From the NCBI GenBank assembly GCA_021812505.1, contig JAKANG010000053.1, forward strand, positions 1 to 7,509: DNA of 7,509 bases, written 5' to 3'. Shown here in pieces: positions 1-5,779 of this stretch; the stretch's first letter is position 1; every line of letters starts with the position of its first letter. The DNA comes from Pseudomonadota bacterium (GTDB lineage: Bacteria; Pseudomonadota; Alphaproteobacteria; Rhizobiales; Beijerinckiaceae). Under the pieces are notes generated by a model. It had not been told where the DNA came from. It saw only the letters and a program-made list of their open reading frames with translations, and ran no database searches. A program made the position numbers and the translations under genes.

Positions 1-136
1 GTTTCTTGCTGTCGGTTTTGACGTGGACGGCCTTTTCCTTGGCCTCGACATCTCCCGCCTGACCGAGGGTGAATGTCAAAGCCAAGGCGGCCACAGAAAG
101 CAGAATGCGCGCGCGTCGGGAGGCGGAGGCGATCAT
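1..136 (-). CDS. N-terminus of a secreted protein of unknown function (cut by window edge)
   Basis: An ATG at 136 opens a minus-strand frame with no stop to the window edge, giving 45 visible residues. They form a classic Sec signal peptide: a basic stretch (SRRAR, residues 6-10), a hydrophobic core (ILLSVAALALTFTLG, 11-25), then a polar Lys-rich start of the mature chain (EAKEKAVHVKTDSKK, 31-45). Cleavage could fall after GQA (25-27) or VEA (30-32). This suggests an exported, probably periplasmic, protein, but the fold and function lie outside the window and I do not recognise the family. No strong Shine-Dalgarno precedes the ATG, so the start is less certain than the frame. The gene is divergent from the quinone oxidoreductase gene. 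The call rests only on signal-peptide character and the open frame. Confidence 0.55.
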   Translation of the reverse strand, partial: MIASASRRARILLSVAALALTFTLGQAGDVEAKEKAVHVKTDSKK

Positions 137-181
137 GAAGCGACCATGGGATTGCGTGAAGGGAACGAATCAATCGATGCG

Positions 182-187
182 ATCATA
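182..187 (-). promoter_or_regulatory. Candidate -10 box for the leftward secreted-protein gene
   Basis: On the minus strand 187-182 reads TATGAT, five of six matches to the sigma-70 -10 consensus, 45 nt upstream of the ATG at 136. No good -35 hexamer sits 16-18 bp upstream (the 17-bp position reads TCCTGC). It is either an activator-dependent promoter or a chance match. Confidence 0.3.
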
Positions 188-266
188 GCCCCATTTCGAT
201 GCGAGCAGGAGCCTGACGGCGGCTGGCTTTTAGGCGGCGAAACGGGCAAAAATCCGACCCGTGTGT

Positions 267-295
267 TTGACGGCGGCGGGTGCGTCGTGAAAATG
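267..295 (+). promoter_or_regulatory. Candidate promoter for the quinone oxidoreductase gene
   Basis: TTGACG at 267-272 is a near-consensus -35 box. The hexamer 17 bp downstream (290-295, AAAATG) is a poor -10 match. A transcript from here would begin near 302, giving a leader of about 28 nt before the ATG at 330. That would exclude the GTG at 297 as a start. Support is mainly the -35 match and position. Confidence 0.25.
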
Positions 296-316
296 CGTGA
301 CGAACTGCCTTGAAAT

Positions 317-322
317 GGAAAG
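317..322 (+). promoter_or_regulatory. Ribosome-binding site that decides the oxidoreductase start
   Basis: GGAAAG lies 7 nt before the ATG at 330. Two other in-frame starts, GTG 297 and ATG 315, have weaker upstream sequence and would add residues before the conserved N-terminal beta strand of the family. Confidence 0.6.
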
Positions 323-329
323 AAATTCA

Positions 330-1316
330 ATGATTGCAGCGCTGTGTGAAAAATTTGGTCCGCCGGAAAGCCTCGTCCTCCGCGAAATGCGCGATCCGGC
401 GCCGGGACCCGGCGAAATCCTCGTCGCGCCGTCGCGCGTCGCGCTGAATTTCTTCGATACCCTGATCATCGAAAACAAATATCAGTTGAAACCGGATCTT
501 CCCTTTTCGCCAGGCGGCGAATTCTGCGGGCGGATCGTCGCCTTGGGCGATGGCGTCGCCGGTTTTTCCATTGGAGAACGCGTCGCCGGCTACTGCTCCT
601 ATGGCGCCGCGCGTTCCCGTCTGGTTCTCGCCGCCTCGAGCGTCGCCAAAGTCCCCGACGATCTCAGCGACGACCATGCGTCGGGCCTTTTCATCACCTA
701 TGGCACGACCGTCTATGCTCTGGTTCAACGAGCCAATTTGCAGCCCGGCGAAACGCTCGCCGTTCTCGGCGCTTCCGGGGGCGCCGGCCTTGCGGCTGTC
801 GAGGTCGGCGCCGCGTTGGGCGCGAAGGTCATCGCCTGCGCGTCATCGGCTGAAAAACTGGCTTTCGCTCGGGAGCATGGCGCGCAGGAAGGCGTCGACT
901 ATTCGTCGGAGGATCTGAAGGAAGCCTTGAAGCGTCAAACCGGCGGCACGGGGGTGGATTGCGTTTATGACGCCATCGGCGGCGCCTATAGCGAATCGGC
1001 GCTGCGCGCCATGGCGTGGAAGGGACGTTTTCTGGTTGTCGGTTTCGCCTCCGGTGAAATCCCGAAAATTCCGCTCAACCTGACGCTTTTGAAAGGCTGC
1101 GCCATTCTCGGCGTCTATTGGGGCGAATTCGTCAAGCGCGAACCTGACGCCCATCGCCAAAACATGGAGCGGATTTTCGACTGGGTCGCCAAGGGCGTGC
1201 TCTCGGCTCACGTCGGTTCGGTTTTTCCGCTCGCCGAGATCGCGACAGCCCTGAACAGGCTCAAGGAACGCAAGGCGCAAGGAAAAATCATCCTCTCGAT
1301 TCCGCAACAGGAATGA
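330..1316 (+). CDS. NADPH:quinone oxidoreductase family protein (zinc-free MDR)
   Basis: The 328-residue product matches the usual length of quinone oxidoreductase-like MDR enzymes, which reduce quinones or other enones with NAD(P)H in the cytosol. The start opens straight into the GroES-like domain (MIAALCEKFGPPESL), followed by the core FSPGGEFCGRIVALGDGV (59-76). The Rossmann domain begins near 140 and has the nucleotide-binding loop LGASGGAG (146-153) followed by AALGAKVIACASS (161-173). A second conserved stretch is KGRFLVVGFASGEIPKIPLN (231-250), and the C-terminus (IATALNRLKERKAQGKIIL) is typical. The catalytic-zinc and structural-zinc cysteine sets of alcohol dehydrogenases are absent, which supports the zinc-free QOR branch. 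An upstream GTG at 297 would give 339 residues, but the ribosome-binding site and family alignment favour 330. It appears to be a single-gene unit. The substrate cannot be read from the sequence; related enzymes include acrylyl-CoA and crotonyl-CoA reductase-like proteins. Confidence 0.9.
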   Translation: MIAALCEKFGPPESLVLREMRDPAPGPGEILVAPSRVALNFFDTLIIENKYQLKPDLPFSPGGEFCGRIVALGDGVAGFSIGERVAGYCSYGAARSRLVLAASSVAKVPDDLSDDHASGLFITYGTTVYALVQRANLQPGETLAVLGASGGAGLAAVEVGAALGAKVIACASSAEKLAFAREHGAQEGVDYSSEDLKEALKRQTGGTGVDCVYDAIGGAYSESALRAMAWKGRFLVVGFASGEIPKIPLNLTLLKGCAILGVYWGEFVKREPDAHRQNMERIFDWVAKGVLSAHVGSVFPLAEIATALNRLKERKAQGKIILSIPQQE

Positions 1317-1340
1317 TTTGCTCTGGCTTGGCGGCCGGGG

Positions 1341-1389
1341 CCTGACTAGATTGTAGCCCTGCCGGCGCAGAGTCAGGTCGGGCGCCGGC
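1341..1389 (+). other. Interleaved inverted repeats in the lemA leader
   Basis: Two perfect inverted repeats are nested in A-B-A'-B' order: CCTGACT (1341-1347) with AGTCAGG (1371-1377), and GCCGGCGC (1361-1368) with GCGCCGGC (1382-1389). In RNA they would form either a pseudoknot or two alternative hairpins. They lie 28 nt upstream of the lemA start. No U-run follows the second stem, so it is not a standard intrinsic terminator for the upstream gene. The only promoter-like pair nearby is weak: TTGGCG at 1328-1333 and TTGTAG at 1351-1356, 17 bp apart. If that promoter were used, the first arm would lie upstream of the transcript and only the 8-bp hairpin could form in the message. Confidence 0.3.
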
Positions 1390-1417
1390 GTGGATTTCAC
1401 ATGAGGAAGAGCCCGCC

Positions 1418-2014
1418 ATGTCGTTCTCGTCCCGTCTGCGCAATATCGTCGCCATCGCCTTGCTTGGCCTGAGCCTTTCGGCCTGCGGCTACAACACCAT
1501 TCCTACGGCGGAGGAGAACGCCAAGGCGCGCTGGGCGGATGTCCAGAACAATTACCAGCGTCGCGCAGACCTCATTCCCAACCTGGTGGCGACCGTTCAG
1601 GGTTACGCCAAACAGGAAAAGGACGTGCTGACCGGCGTCGTCGAGGCGCGCGCCAAGGCGACGCAGATTCATATCGACGCGGCGGACCTGACCGACCCCG
1701 ACAAGGTCAAACAATTCCAGGACGCCCAGAATCAGCTGACCGGCGCCTTGGGCAGGCTGCTCGCGGTCAGCGAGAATTATCCGGACCTGAAATCGAACCA
1801 GAATTTCCTGGCCTTGCAATCCCAGCTCGAAGGCACCGAGAACCGCATCGCCGTCGCGCGGCGCGACTATATTGCGGCGGTCCGGGACTATAACCTTACA
1901 CTGAAAACCGTCCCGAGCATGCTGTGGGCGATAACTGTCTTCCGCGCCAACAAGCCGATGGCCGAATTCTCGGCTTCGGACGAGGCGCAGAAACCGCCGA
2001 CCGTGAAATTCTGA
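1418..2014 (+). CDS. lemA: LemA family lipoprotein
   Basis: The 198-residue product has a lipoprotein signal peptide with lipobox LSAC (20-23), so Cys23 is the predicted lipidated residue and the mature protein should be membrane-anchored facing the periplasm. The mature part is nearly all alpha-helical and shows LemA hallmarks: ARWADVQNNYQRRADLIPNL (37-56), VATVQGYAKQE (57-67), then SENYPDLKSNQNFLALQSQL (118-137) and EGTENRIAVARRDYIAAVRD (138-157). A good ribosome-binding site (GAGGAAG, 1403-1409) lies 8 nt before the ATG. The biochemical role of LemA proteins is not well defined; they are often encoded beside TPM-domain proteins, as here, where the next gene starts 18 nt downstream. That pairing suggests a shared envelope function, but this is inference. 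The C-terminus ends shortly after the helical core, as usual for the family. Confidence 0.95.
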   Translation: MSFSSRLRNIVAIALLGLSLSACGYNTIPTAEENAKARWADVQNNYQRRADLIPNLVATVQGYAKQEKDVLTGVVEARAKATQIHIDAADLTDPDKVKQFQDAQNQLTGALGRLLAVSENYPDLKSNQNFLALQSQLEGTENRIAVARRDYIAAVRDYNLTLKTVPSMLWAITVFRANKPMAEFSASDEAQKPPTVKF

Positions 2015-2022
2015 CCGATTTC

Positions 2023-2026
2023 GAGG
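2023..2026 (+). promoter_or_regulatory. Ribosome-binding site supporting a TTG start
   Basis: GAGG lies 6 nt before TTG at 2033, just after the lemA stop (2012-2014). The alternative ATG codons at 2075 and 2093 have no comparable site. This is why the rare TTG start is preferred for the first TPM gene. Confidence 0.5.
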
Positions 2027-2032
2027 CGCGCT

Positions 2033-2836
2033 TTGACCGCGGCCGCCAACAGCGATCCTTCCATCAGCCAGAGCATGCGACTCTGGCTGGCGATGTCTCT
2101 TTGGCTTTTTCTTGTCCTTGCGCCGGCCGCGTTGCGAGCCGAGGACCTCGTTTTCCCAGCCTTGACAGGGCATATCGTCGATCAGGCCAATCTGCTGCCG
2201 GCCGGCGTGAAGCAGACTCTGGACACCAAACTGGTCAATCTCGAAGAGAAATCGGGCATTCAGTTCGTGGTCGCCACCGTAGACTCGCTCCAGGGTCAGG
2301 AAATCGAGCCTTATGCCAATGAATTATTCCGTCACTGGGCGCTCGGCGAGAAAACCAAGAACAACGGCGTCCTGCTTCTCGTCGCGCCGAAGGAAAAAAA
2401 GATCCGGATCGAAGTCGGCTACGGACTCGAAGGCACGTTGACCGACGCGCTCTCGAAAATCGTCATCATCAACGCCATCGCGCCGCGCTTCAAGGCGGGG
2501 GATTTCGCCGGCGGGATCACCCGGGGCGTCGATGACGTCATCACGATCCTGACCACAGATTCGAGCGAATGGACGAAAAAGCCGCACGTCCGCGCCGACA
2601 ATCCCGGAAACACCTTTGACGCCATCCTTCCCTTCCTGATCGTCGCCTTGGTCATTTTCATCATCTGGCGCAGTCAAGGCGGCGGACGAGGCGGCGGCCG
2701 GCGCGGCGGCGGCCCCTTCATCATCCTGCCCGGCCCGGGTTGGTCCAGCGGCGGGTCTTCCGGCGGCGGCGATTGGGGCGGGTTTTCTGGAGGCGGCGGC
2801 TCGTCGGGTGGCGGCGGCGCCTCGGGAGACTGGTGA
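2033..2836 (+). CDS. TPM-domain protein with Gly-rich C-terminal tail (YgcG type)
   Basis: The 267-residue product has a signal peptide (hydrophobic core about 17-33, likely cleavage after LRA at 34-36), then a TPM domain (about 40-172), a transmembrane helix (LPFLIVALVIFIIW, 199-212) and a Gly-rich tail (215-267). TPM landmarks are GHIVDQANLL (46-55), EEKSGIQFVVATV (71-83), the WALGEKTKNNGVLLLVA block (102-118) and the signature IRIEVGYGLEGTLTD (124-138). The TPM domain should be extracytoplasmic, with one anchor and a flexible tail ending GGASGDW, which matches the common GGxSGxW ending of such proteins. TPM domains have been linked to photosystem II repair in plants and have been reported with phosphatase activity, but the bacterial role is not settled. 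The TTG start at 2033 is favoured by GAGG; an ATG at 2075 would trim 14 residues without harming the signal peptide. The gene is co-oriented with lemA and overlaps the next gene by one base, so the three are probably one transcript. Confidence 0.9.
   Translation: MTAAANSDPSISQSMRLWLAMSLWLFLVLAPAALRAEDLVFPALTGHIVDQANLLPAGVKQTLDTKLVNLEEKSGIQFVVATVDSLQGQEIEPYANELFRHWALGEKTKNNGVLLLVAPKEKKIRIEVGYGLEGTLTDALSKIVIINAIAPRFKAGDFAGGITRGVDDVITILTTDSSEWTKKPHVRADNPGNTFDAILPFLIVALVIFIIWRSQGGGRGGGRRGGGPFIILPGPGWSSGGSSGGGDWGGFSGGGGSSGGGGASGDW
2679..2827 (+). repeat. Low-complexity GGC-rich stretch coding the Gly tail
   Basis: Runs of GGC, GGCGGC and GGCGGCGGC encode the Gly/Ser/Arg tail of the first TPM protein. 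The pattern is imperfect, interrupted by a PFIILPGPGW segment (228-237), so it is coding low complexity and not a clean microsatellite. Such repeats are prone to length change by slippage. Confidence 0.6.
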
Positions 2837-3303
2837 TGCGTGATCTTGCCGACGAGAACGCGATCATCGCCACTGTTCGGGCCGCGGAATCACGGACCCG
2901 TGGTCAGATCGTCTGCGTCCTGGCGCGGCAGGTCTGCGACCCGTCGGCTTTTGTCGCGCTTTACGCCGCGGCGCTGGCGCTCATCACGCCCTGGCTGCTT
3001 CTTGAGTGGACGCGATGGTCGGCGCAATTCGTATTTGCCGTCCAGATCGGCGTTTTCGTCGTGGCCTTTCTGCTCATGGGGTGGACAAGGCTTGGCGTCA
3101 TCCTGACGCCGAGGGCCGTGCGGCGACGCCAAGCTTTTCGCGTGGCGCAGGAGCAGTTCGTCGCGCGCGGACTCCGGCGGACGAGCTCGCGCGCTGGCGT
3201 GCTGATCTTCGTCTCGCTAGCCGAGCATTATGCGCGCATCGTCGCCGACGAAGACCTCGACGACCAGATCTCGGAATCGGAATGGGGGGTGGCCATAGAG
3301 TAA
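2836..3303 (+). CDS. TPM-type membrane protein, truncated by an in-frame TAA
   Basis: ATG at 2836 shares its A with the TGA of the previous gene (TGATG), and GGGAG (2824-2828) serves as a ribosome-binding site, so translation is probably coupled. The 155 residues up to the stop contain the start of a TPM fold (AESRTRGQIVCVLARQV, 17-33), a membrane hairpin (about 38-55 and 66-83), then APR-like TPRAVRRRQAF (91-101), AQEQFVARGLRRTSSRAGVL (104-123) and IFVSLAEHYARIVAD (124-138). This layout, a TPM domain split by two membrane helices, is that of the predicted membrane proteins that accompany LemA and YgcG-type TPM genes. Homologues run about 200 residues or more; this one stops after EWGVAIE (149-155). 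The family C-terminus continues in the same frame beyond the TAA, so the gene is probably damaged, mis-sequenced, or read through. An in-frame ATG at 2740 exists but would overlap the previous gene and add an Arg-rich non-family extension, so it was not used. Confidence 0.75.
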   Translation: MRDLADENAIIATVRAAESRTRGQIVCVLARQVCDPSAFVALYAAALALITPWLLLEWTRWSAQFVFAVQIGVFVVAFLLMGWTRLGVILTPRAVRRRQAFRVAQEQFVARGLRRTSSRAGVLIFVSLAEHYARIVADEDLDDQISESEWGVAIE

Positions 3304-3444
3304 CGGACGGTGAACCTTCACGAGGGACGGATCACCGAAGGTTTCGTCGCCGCCATCGCCCGCAGCGGCGATCTGCTGGCGCGCGCCGCGCCTCCCGATG
3401 GTGGCGCGAACGAACTGCCCGACCATCTCGTTCGCCTGAATTGA
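3304..3444 (+). pseudogene. Detached C-terminal part of the second TPM gene
   Basis: In the same frame as the gene starting at 2836, directly after TAA 3301-3303, 46 sense codons run to TGA 3442-3444. They read RTVNLHEGRITEGFVAAIAR, then SGDLLARAAPPDGG and ANELPDHLVRLN, which is the ending expected for these proteins (an EGR-x-x-x-GF helix and a NELPD-x-L motif, as I recall the family). Counting from Trp150 to the EGR motif gives the length I expect from homologues, so a single substitution in codon 156 (for example CAA or GAA to TAA) explains the break better than paired frameshifts. With the stop suppressed the protein would be 202 residues. A GTG at 3310 has no clear ribosome-binding site, so separate translation of the fragment is unlikely. 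Confidence 0.7.
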
Positions 3445-3446
3445 GC

Positions 3447-4625
3447 CTATTTTCCCGCGCGCAGGGAGGCGAGCAGCTTCTTGCCCGCGCGGCCGTCGCG
3501 TTTCATGCCGATTTTTTGTTCGTAATCGGCGATGGCCTCCCGGGTCTTCGCGCCCATCACCCCGTCGATCTTGCCGCCGATGTCATAGCCGCGCTGGGCG
3601 AGCAGGGCTTGGACCTCTTTCCGTTCGACGCGCGGAATGCCAGGGTCGTCCGTCGGCCAGGGCGTGACGACGCCCGGCCCGCCTTTCAAGCGATCGGAAA
3701 GGACGCCGATCGCCAGAGCGTAGGATTCGGCGGCGTTATAGGAATAAAAGGCGTCGAAATTCCTCGACACCAGAAATGCGGGGCCGTGCGGCCCGGACGG
3801 AAGCAGGAGGCCATAGGCGCCGCCGCCCGAAAGGGGGGCGCCGTTGACATGCGCCAGGCCATGCCCGGCCCAGAAGGCCAAGGGCTTTTTGGCGCCCCGG
3901 CCGGAAGGGCCGTGATAATCGGCGGGCAGCTTCACTTCGAAGCCCCAGGGCAGGCTCGGAACCCAGCCGGCATGGTGGAGGAAATTCGCGGTCGAGCCGA
4001 GTGCGTCGGGGACGGAATTGATGACGTCGCGCTTGCCGTCGCCGTCGAGATCGACGGCGAGGCGCAGAAAGGTCGAGGGCATGAACTGGGTATTGCCGAA
4101 GGCGCCCGCCCAGGAGCCGTTGAATTCCTCGAGCCTGACGTCGCCGTGGTTGAGAATTTTCAGCGCCGCGATCAATTCGCTGCGGAAATAGTCGGAGCGG
4201 CGGTTCGGCGTGCAGGCCAGCGTGGCCAGTGACTGGACGATGGGACGACCGCCGAAGCTTTTTCCGAAATCCGATTCTACGCCCCAGACGGCGACGATCG
4301 CCGCGGCATCGACGCCAAAGCGGCGCTGCGCGGCCTGCGCCGCCTGTCGATATTCCGCAAAACGCGCCTGGCCATCGCGCACCCGCTCGTCATCGACCAG
4401 GCCGGCCATGTAATCCCAGATCGGCGTCGTGAATTCCGGCTGCACGCCCAGAAAACTCACGGCGTCATTGGGCTCAAGCCCGTCAAGCGCATGGGAGAGC
4501 GTCGCTTGCGAGACGCCGTCGGCGCCCGCCTGAGCTTTGATCTGCTGCTTGCAGGACGCAAAATCGGCGGCCGCTGGTTCGGCGAGCGCGACAAGGGCGC
4601 AAAGGGCGAAGATTCCGGATTTCAT
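3447..4625 (-). CDS. MltB-type lytic murein transglycosylase with peptidoglycan-binding domain
   Basis: The 392-residue product has a signal peptide (FALCALVALAEPAAA, 6-20, cleavage likely after AAA at 20), so it acts in the periplasm, cutting the MurNAc-GlcNAc bond of peptidoglycan with formation of 1,6-anhydro ends. The catalytic domain (about 25-315) contains the active-site block VAVWGVESDFG (111-121) with Glu117 as the predicted catalytic acid, AGAFGNTQFMPSTF (173-186) and an EF-hand-like DLDGDGKRD (192-200), all typical of the SLT_2/MltB group. A peptidoglycan-binding domain of PG_binding_1 type occupies about 333-388 (VQALLAQRGYDIGGKIDGVM, 338-357). No lipobox is seen, so it is probably soluble, unlike E. 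coli MltB. Its start is 50 nt downstream of the leuD stop, so it may be read from the leu transcript or have its own promoter; AGG at 4635-4637 is only a modest ribosome-binding site. Its stop faces that of the TPM cluster across 2 bp. Confidence 0.93.
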   Translation of the reverse strand: MKSGIFALCALVALAEPAAADFASCKQQIKAQAGADGVSQATLSHALDGLEPNDAVSFLGVQPEFTTPIWDYMAGLVDDERVRDGQARFAEYRQAAQAAQRRFGVDAAAIVAVWGVESDFGKSFGGRPIVQSLATLACTPNRRSDYFRSELIAALKILNHGDVRLEEFNGSWAGAFGNTQFMPSTFLRLAVDLDGDGKRDVINSVPDALGSTANFLHHAGWVPSLPWGFEVKLPADYHGPSGRGAKKPLAFWAGHGLAHVNGAPLSGGGAYGLLLPSGPHGPAFLVSRNFDAFYSYNAAESYALAIGVLSDRLKGGPGVVTPWPTDDPGIPRVERKEVQALLAQRGYDIGGKIDGVMGAKTREAIADYEQKIGMKRDGRAGKKLLASLRAGK

Positions 4626-4675
4626 GTCCGGAACCTAGCGCAATTCTCGGCGACGCAGAACCGAAAAAGCGGCGC

Positions 4676-5281
4676 TCAGATCCAGGGGCGTTCGCCAGCC
4701 ATCCTTGCTTCAAACGCCGCGATCTTAGGTTCCTTGACCAGGGTGAGTCCGATTTCGTCCAGACCTTCGAGCAGGCAATGCTTGCGATGCGGGTCAATGT
4801 CGAATTTCACCACGCCGCCGTCAGGGCCGCGGATTTCCTGCGCCGCGAGGTCGACCGTCAAGGTGGCGTTGGCGCCGCGATTGGCGTCGTCCATCAGCTT
4901 GGCGAGGTTTTCCTTCGACACCTTGATAGGCAGGATGCCGTTCTTGAAGCAGTTATTGTAGAAAATGTCGGCGAAGCTGGTCGAAATGATCGCCCTAACG
5001 CCGAAGTCGAGCAGCGCCCAGGGCGCATGTTCGCGCGATGAGCCGCAACCGAAATTGTCCTCGGCGACCAGAATCTGGGCCTTGCGATAAGCCGGCTTGT
5101 TCAGGACGAAATCCGGGTTTTCCGAGCCGTCCTCGCGATAGCGCATTTCCGAAAACAATCCCTTGCCAAGGCCGGTGCGGGCGATGGTCTTCAGATATTG
5201 CTTCGGAATGATCATGTCGGTGTCGATATTGGTGATCGGCAGAGGCGCGGCGACGCCGGTCAATTTCGTGAACTTTTCCAT
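4676..5281 (-). CDS. leuD: 3-isopropylmalate dehydratase small subunit
   Basis: The 201-residue product, the standard length for LeuD, is the small subunit of isopropylmalate isomerase. With LeuC it converts 2-isopropylmalate to 3-isopropylmalate in leucine biosynthesis in the cytosol. Motifs are [19 protein letters not shown] (13-31), [20 protein letters not shown] (71-90), [20 protein letters not shown] (98-117) and the C-terminal [20 protein letters not shown] (160-179). The ATG at 5281 is chosen because [15 protein letters not shown] matches family N-termini and GGA lies just upstream; the frame stays open to an ATG at 5353, but that would add 24 residues of unrelated sequence. It lies 72 nt downstream of the metallopeptidase gene and is separated from leuC by two genes. 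Confidence 0.95.
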   Translation of the reverse strand: MEKFTKLTGVAAPLPITNIDTDMIIPKQYLKTIARTGLGKGLFSEMRYREDGSENPDFVLNKPAYRKAQILVAEDNFGCGSSREHAPWALLDFGVRAIISTSFADIFYNNCFKNGILPIKVSKENLAKLMDDANRGANATLTVDLAAQEIRGPDGGVVKFDIDPHRKHCLLEGLDEIGLTLVKEPKIAAFEARMAGERPWI

Positions 5282-5353
5282 TTTTCCAGCCTGAACTTCG
5301 CGCCGGATCGGCAGCATTGCGGTGGGTTTAACAAAAGGGGGCAGCCCCGGCAA
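5282..5353 (-). other. 72-bp gap between the metallopeptidase gene and leuD
   Basis: This is the longest gap in the minus-strand cluster. It contains a weak hairpin (GGGG, loop CTG, CCCC) followed by C and TTTT at 5350-5333, and a possible weak promoter reading TTGCCG, 17 bp, TAAACC, overlapping it. Either could allow leuD to be expressed differently from leuC, but neither is convincing alone. Confidence 0.25.
5333..5350 (-). terminator. Weak candidate attenuating hairpin upstream of leuD
   Basis: On the minus strand CCGGGGCTGCCCCCTTTT forms a 4-bp G:C stem with a 3-nt loop, then a short T-run, just after the metallopeptidase stop. The stem is short for an intrinsic terminator, and full termination would cut leuD off from leuC, so at most partial termination is plausible. 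Confidence 0.2.
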
Positions 5354-5779
5354 TCACTCGGCTTCGCGTTCGATCCGGTCCATGTCCGCGTCCGAGAGGC
5401 CGAAATGATGGCCGATTTCGTGGATCAGGACGTGCCGGATCAGATCTCCCAGGGTCTCCTCGCCTTCCGCCCAGACGTCGAGGATGGGGCGACGGAAGAG
5501 ATAGATCATATTGGGGAACTGTCCGGTATGGACGCCCTCGCTTTGGGCGAGTCCGCGGCCGCGGAACAGGCCGAGCAACTCGAATTCGGACGTCGCGTCG
5601 AATTCCTCGAGAAGCTCGTCGTCGGGAAAGTCTTCCACGCGGATGACGACGCCCTCGCAGGCCTGCCGGAAATGCCGAGGCAGGCGCAGGAAGGCGGCGT
5701 CGGCCATCGCCTCGAAATCCTCGAGCGAGGGGGCGGCGCGCGACGACCAATCCTGCGCGGGGGGCTTTACGCTTCCCAT
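5354..5779 (-). CDS. Small zinc metallopeptidase family protein (HExxHxxGxxD minimal zincin)
   Basis: The 141-residue product carries HEIGHHFGLSD (120-130): His120, Glu121 and His124 form the HExxH zinc site, Gly127 the turn, and Asp130 the likely third ligand of the HExxHxxGxxD type. This and the overall size match the small single-domain metallopeptidase family once called DUF1025. Upstream family features include FEAMADAAFLRLPRHFR (22-38), where the chain begins its core helix, and the acidic VVIRVEDFPDDELLEEF (44-60). NMIYLFRRPIL (90-100) is the strand before the active-site helix. There is no signal peptide, so it is cytoplasmic. The substrate is unknown, and some members may not be active proteases. 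The ATG shares one base with the stop of the OsmC gene (TGATG), implying coupled translation. Confidence 0.9.
   Translation of the reverse strand: MGSVKPPAQDWSSRAAPSLEDFEAMADAAFLRLPRHFRQACEGVVIRVEDFPDDELLEEFDATSEFELLGLFRGRGLAQSEGVHTGQFPNMIYLFRRPILDVWAEGEETLGDLIRHVLIHEIGHHFGLSDADMDRIEREAE

Larger units (their letters stand above)
137..329. other. Divergent intergenic region with a 9-bp tandem repeat
   Basis: This region separates the minus-strand signal-peptide gene from the plus-strand oxidoreductase gene, so both promoters should lie here. TCGATGCGA occurs exactly twice, at 174-182 and 196-204, a start-to-start distance of 22 bp, or about two helical turns. The left copy ends on the first base of a TATGAT hexamer read on the minus strand (187-182). 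The short frames here are not convincing as genes: they lack good ribosome-binding sites and resemble no family I know. Confidence 0.5.

Noticed and set aside
1397..2173. A 258-codon minus-strand open frame
   Set aside because: It is antisense to lemA and the start of the TPM gene. Its product has no signal peptide or known motif.
3284..3310. Frameshift in the G6 run as the cause of the broken TPM gene
   Set aside because: The tail is in the same frame as the head, so a single indel in the G run would need a second compensating indel within about 20 bases. One substitution in the TAA codon is simpler and keeps the expected length.
3006..4232. A 408-codon plus-strand open frame
   Set aside because: It lies mostly antisense to the transglycosylase, whose signal peptide, catalytic Glu block and binding domain are clear. 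The product is Arg/Gly-rich with no recognisable family, as expected of a shadow frame in GC-rich DNA.
4626..4675. Possible terminator between leuD and the transglycosylase gene
   Set aside because: The T-run just after the leuD stop is preceded only by a stem that would need a one-base loop, and the alternative places the T-run inside a 3-bp hairpin. Neither is a credible terminator.
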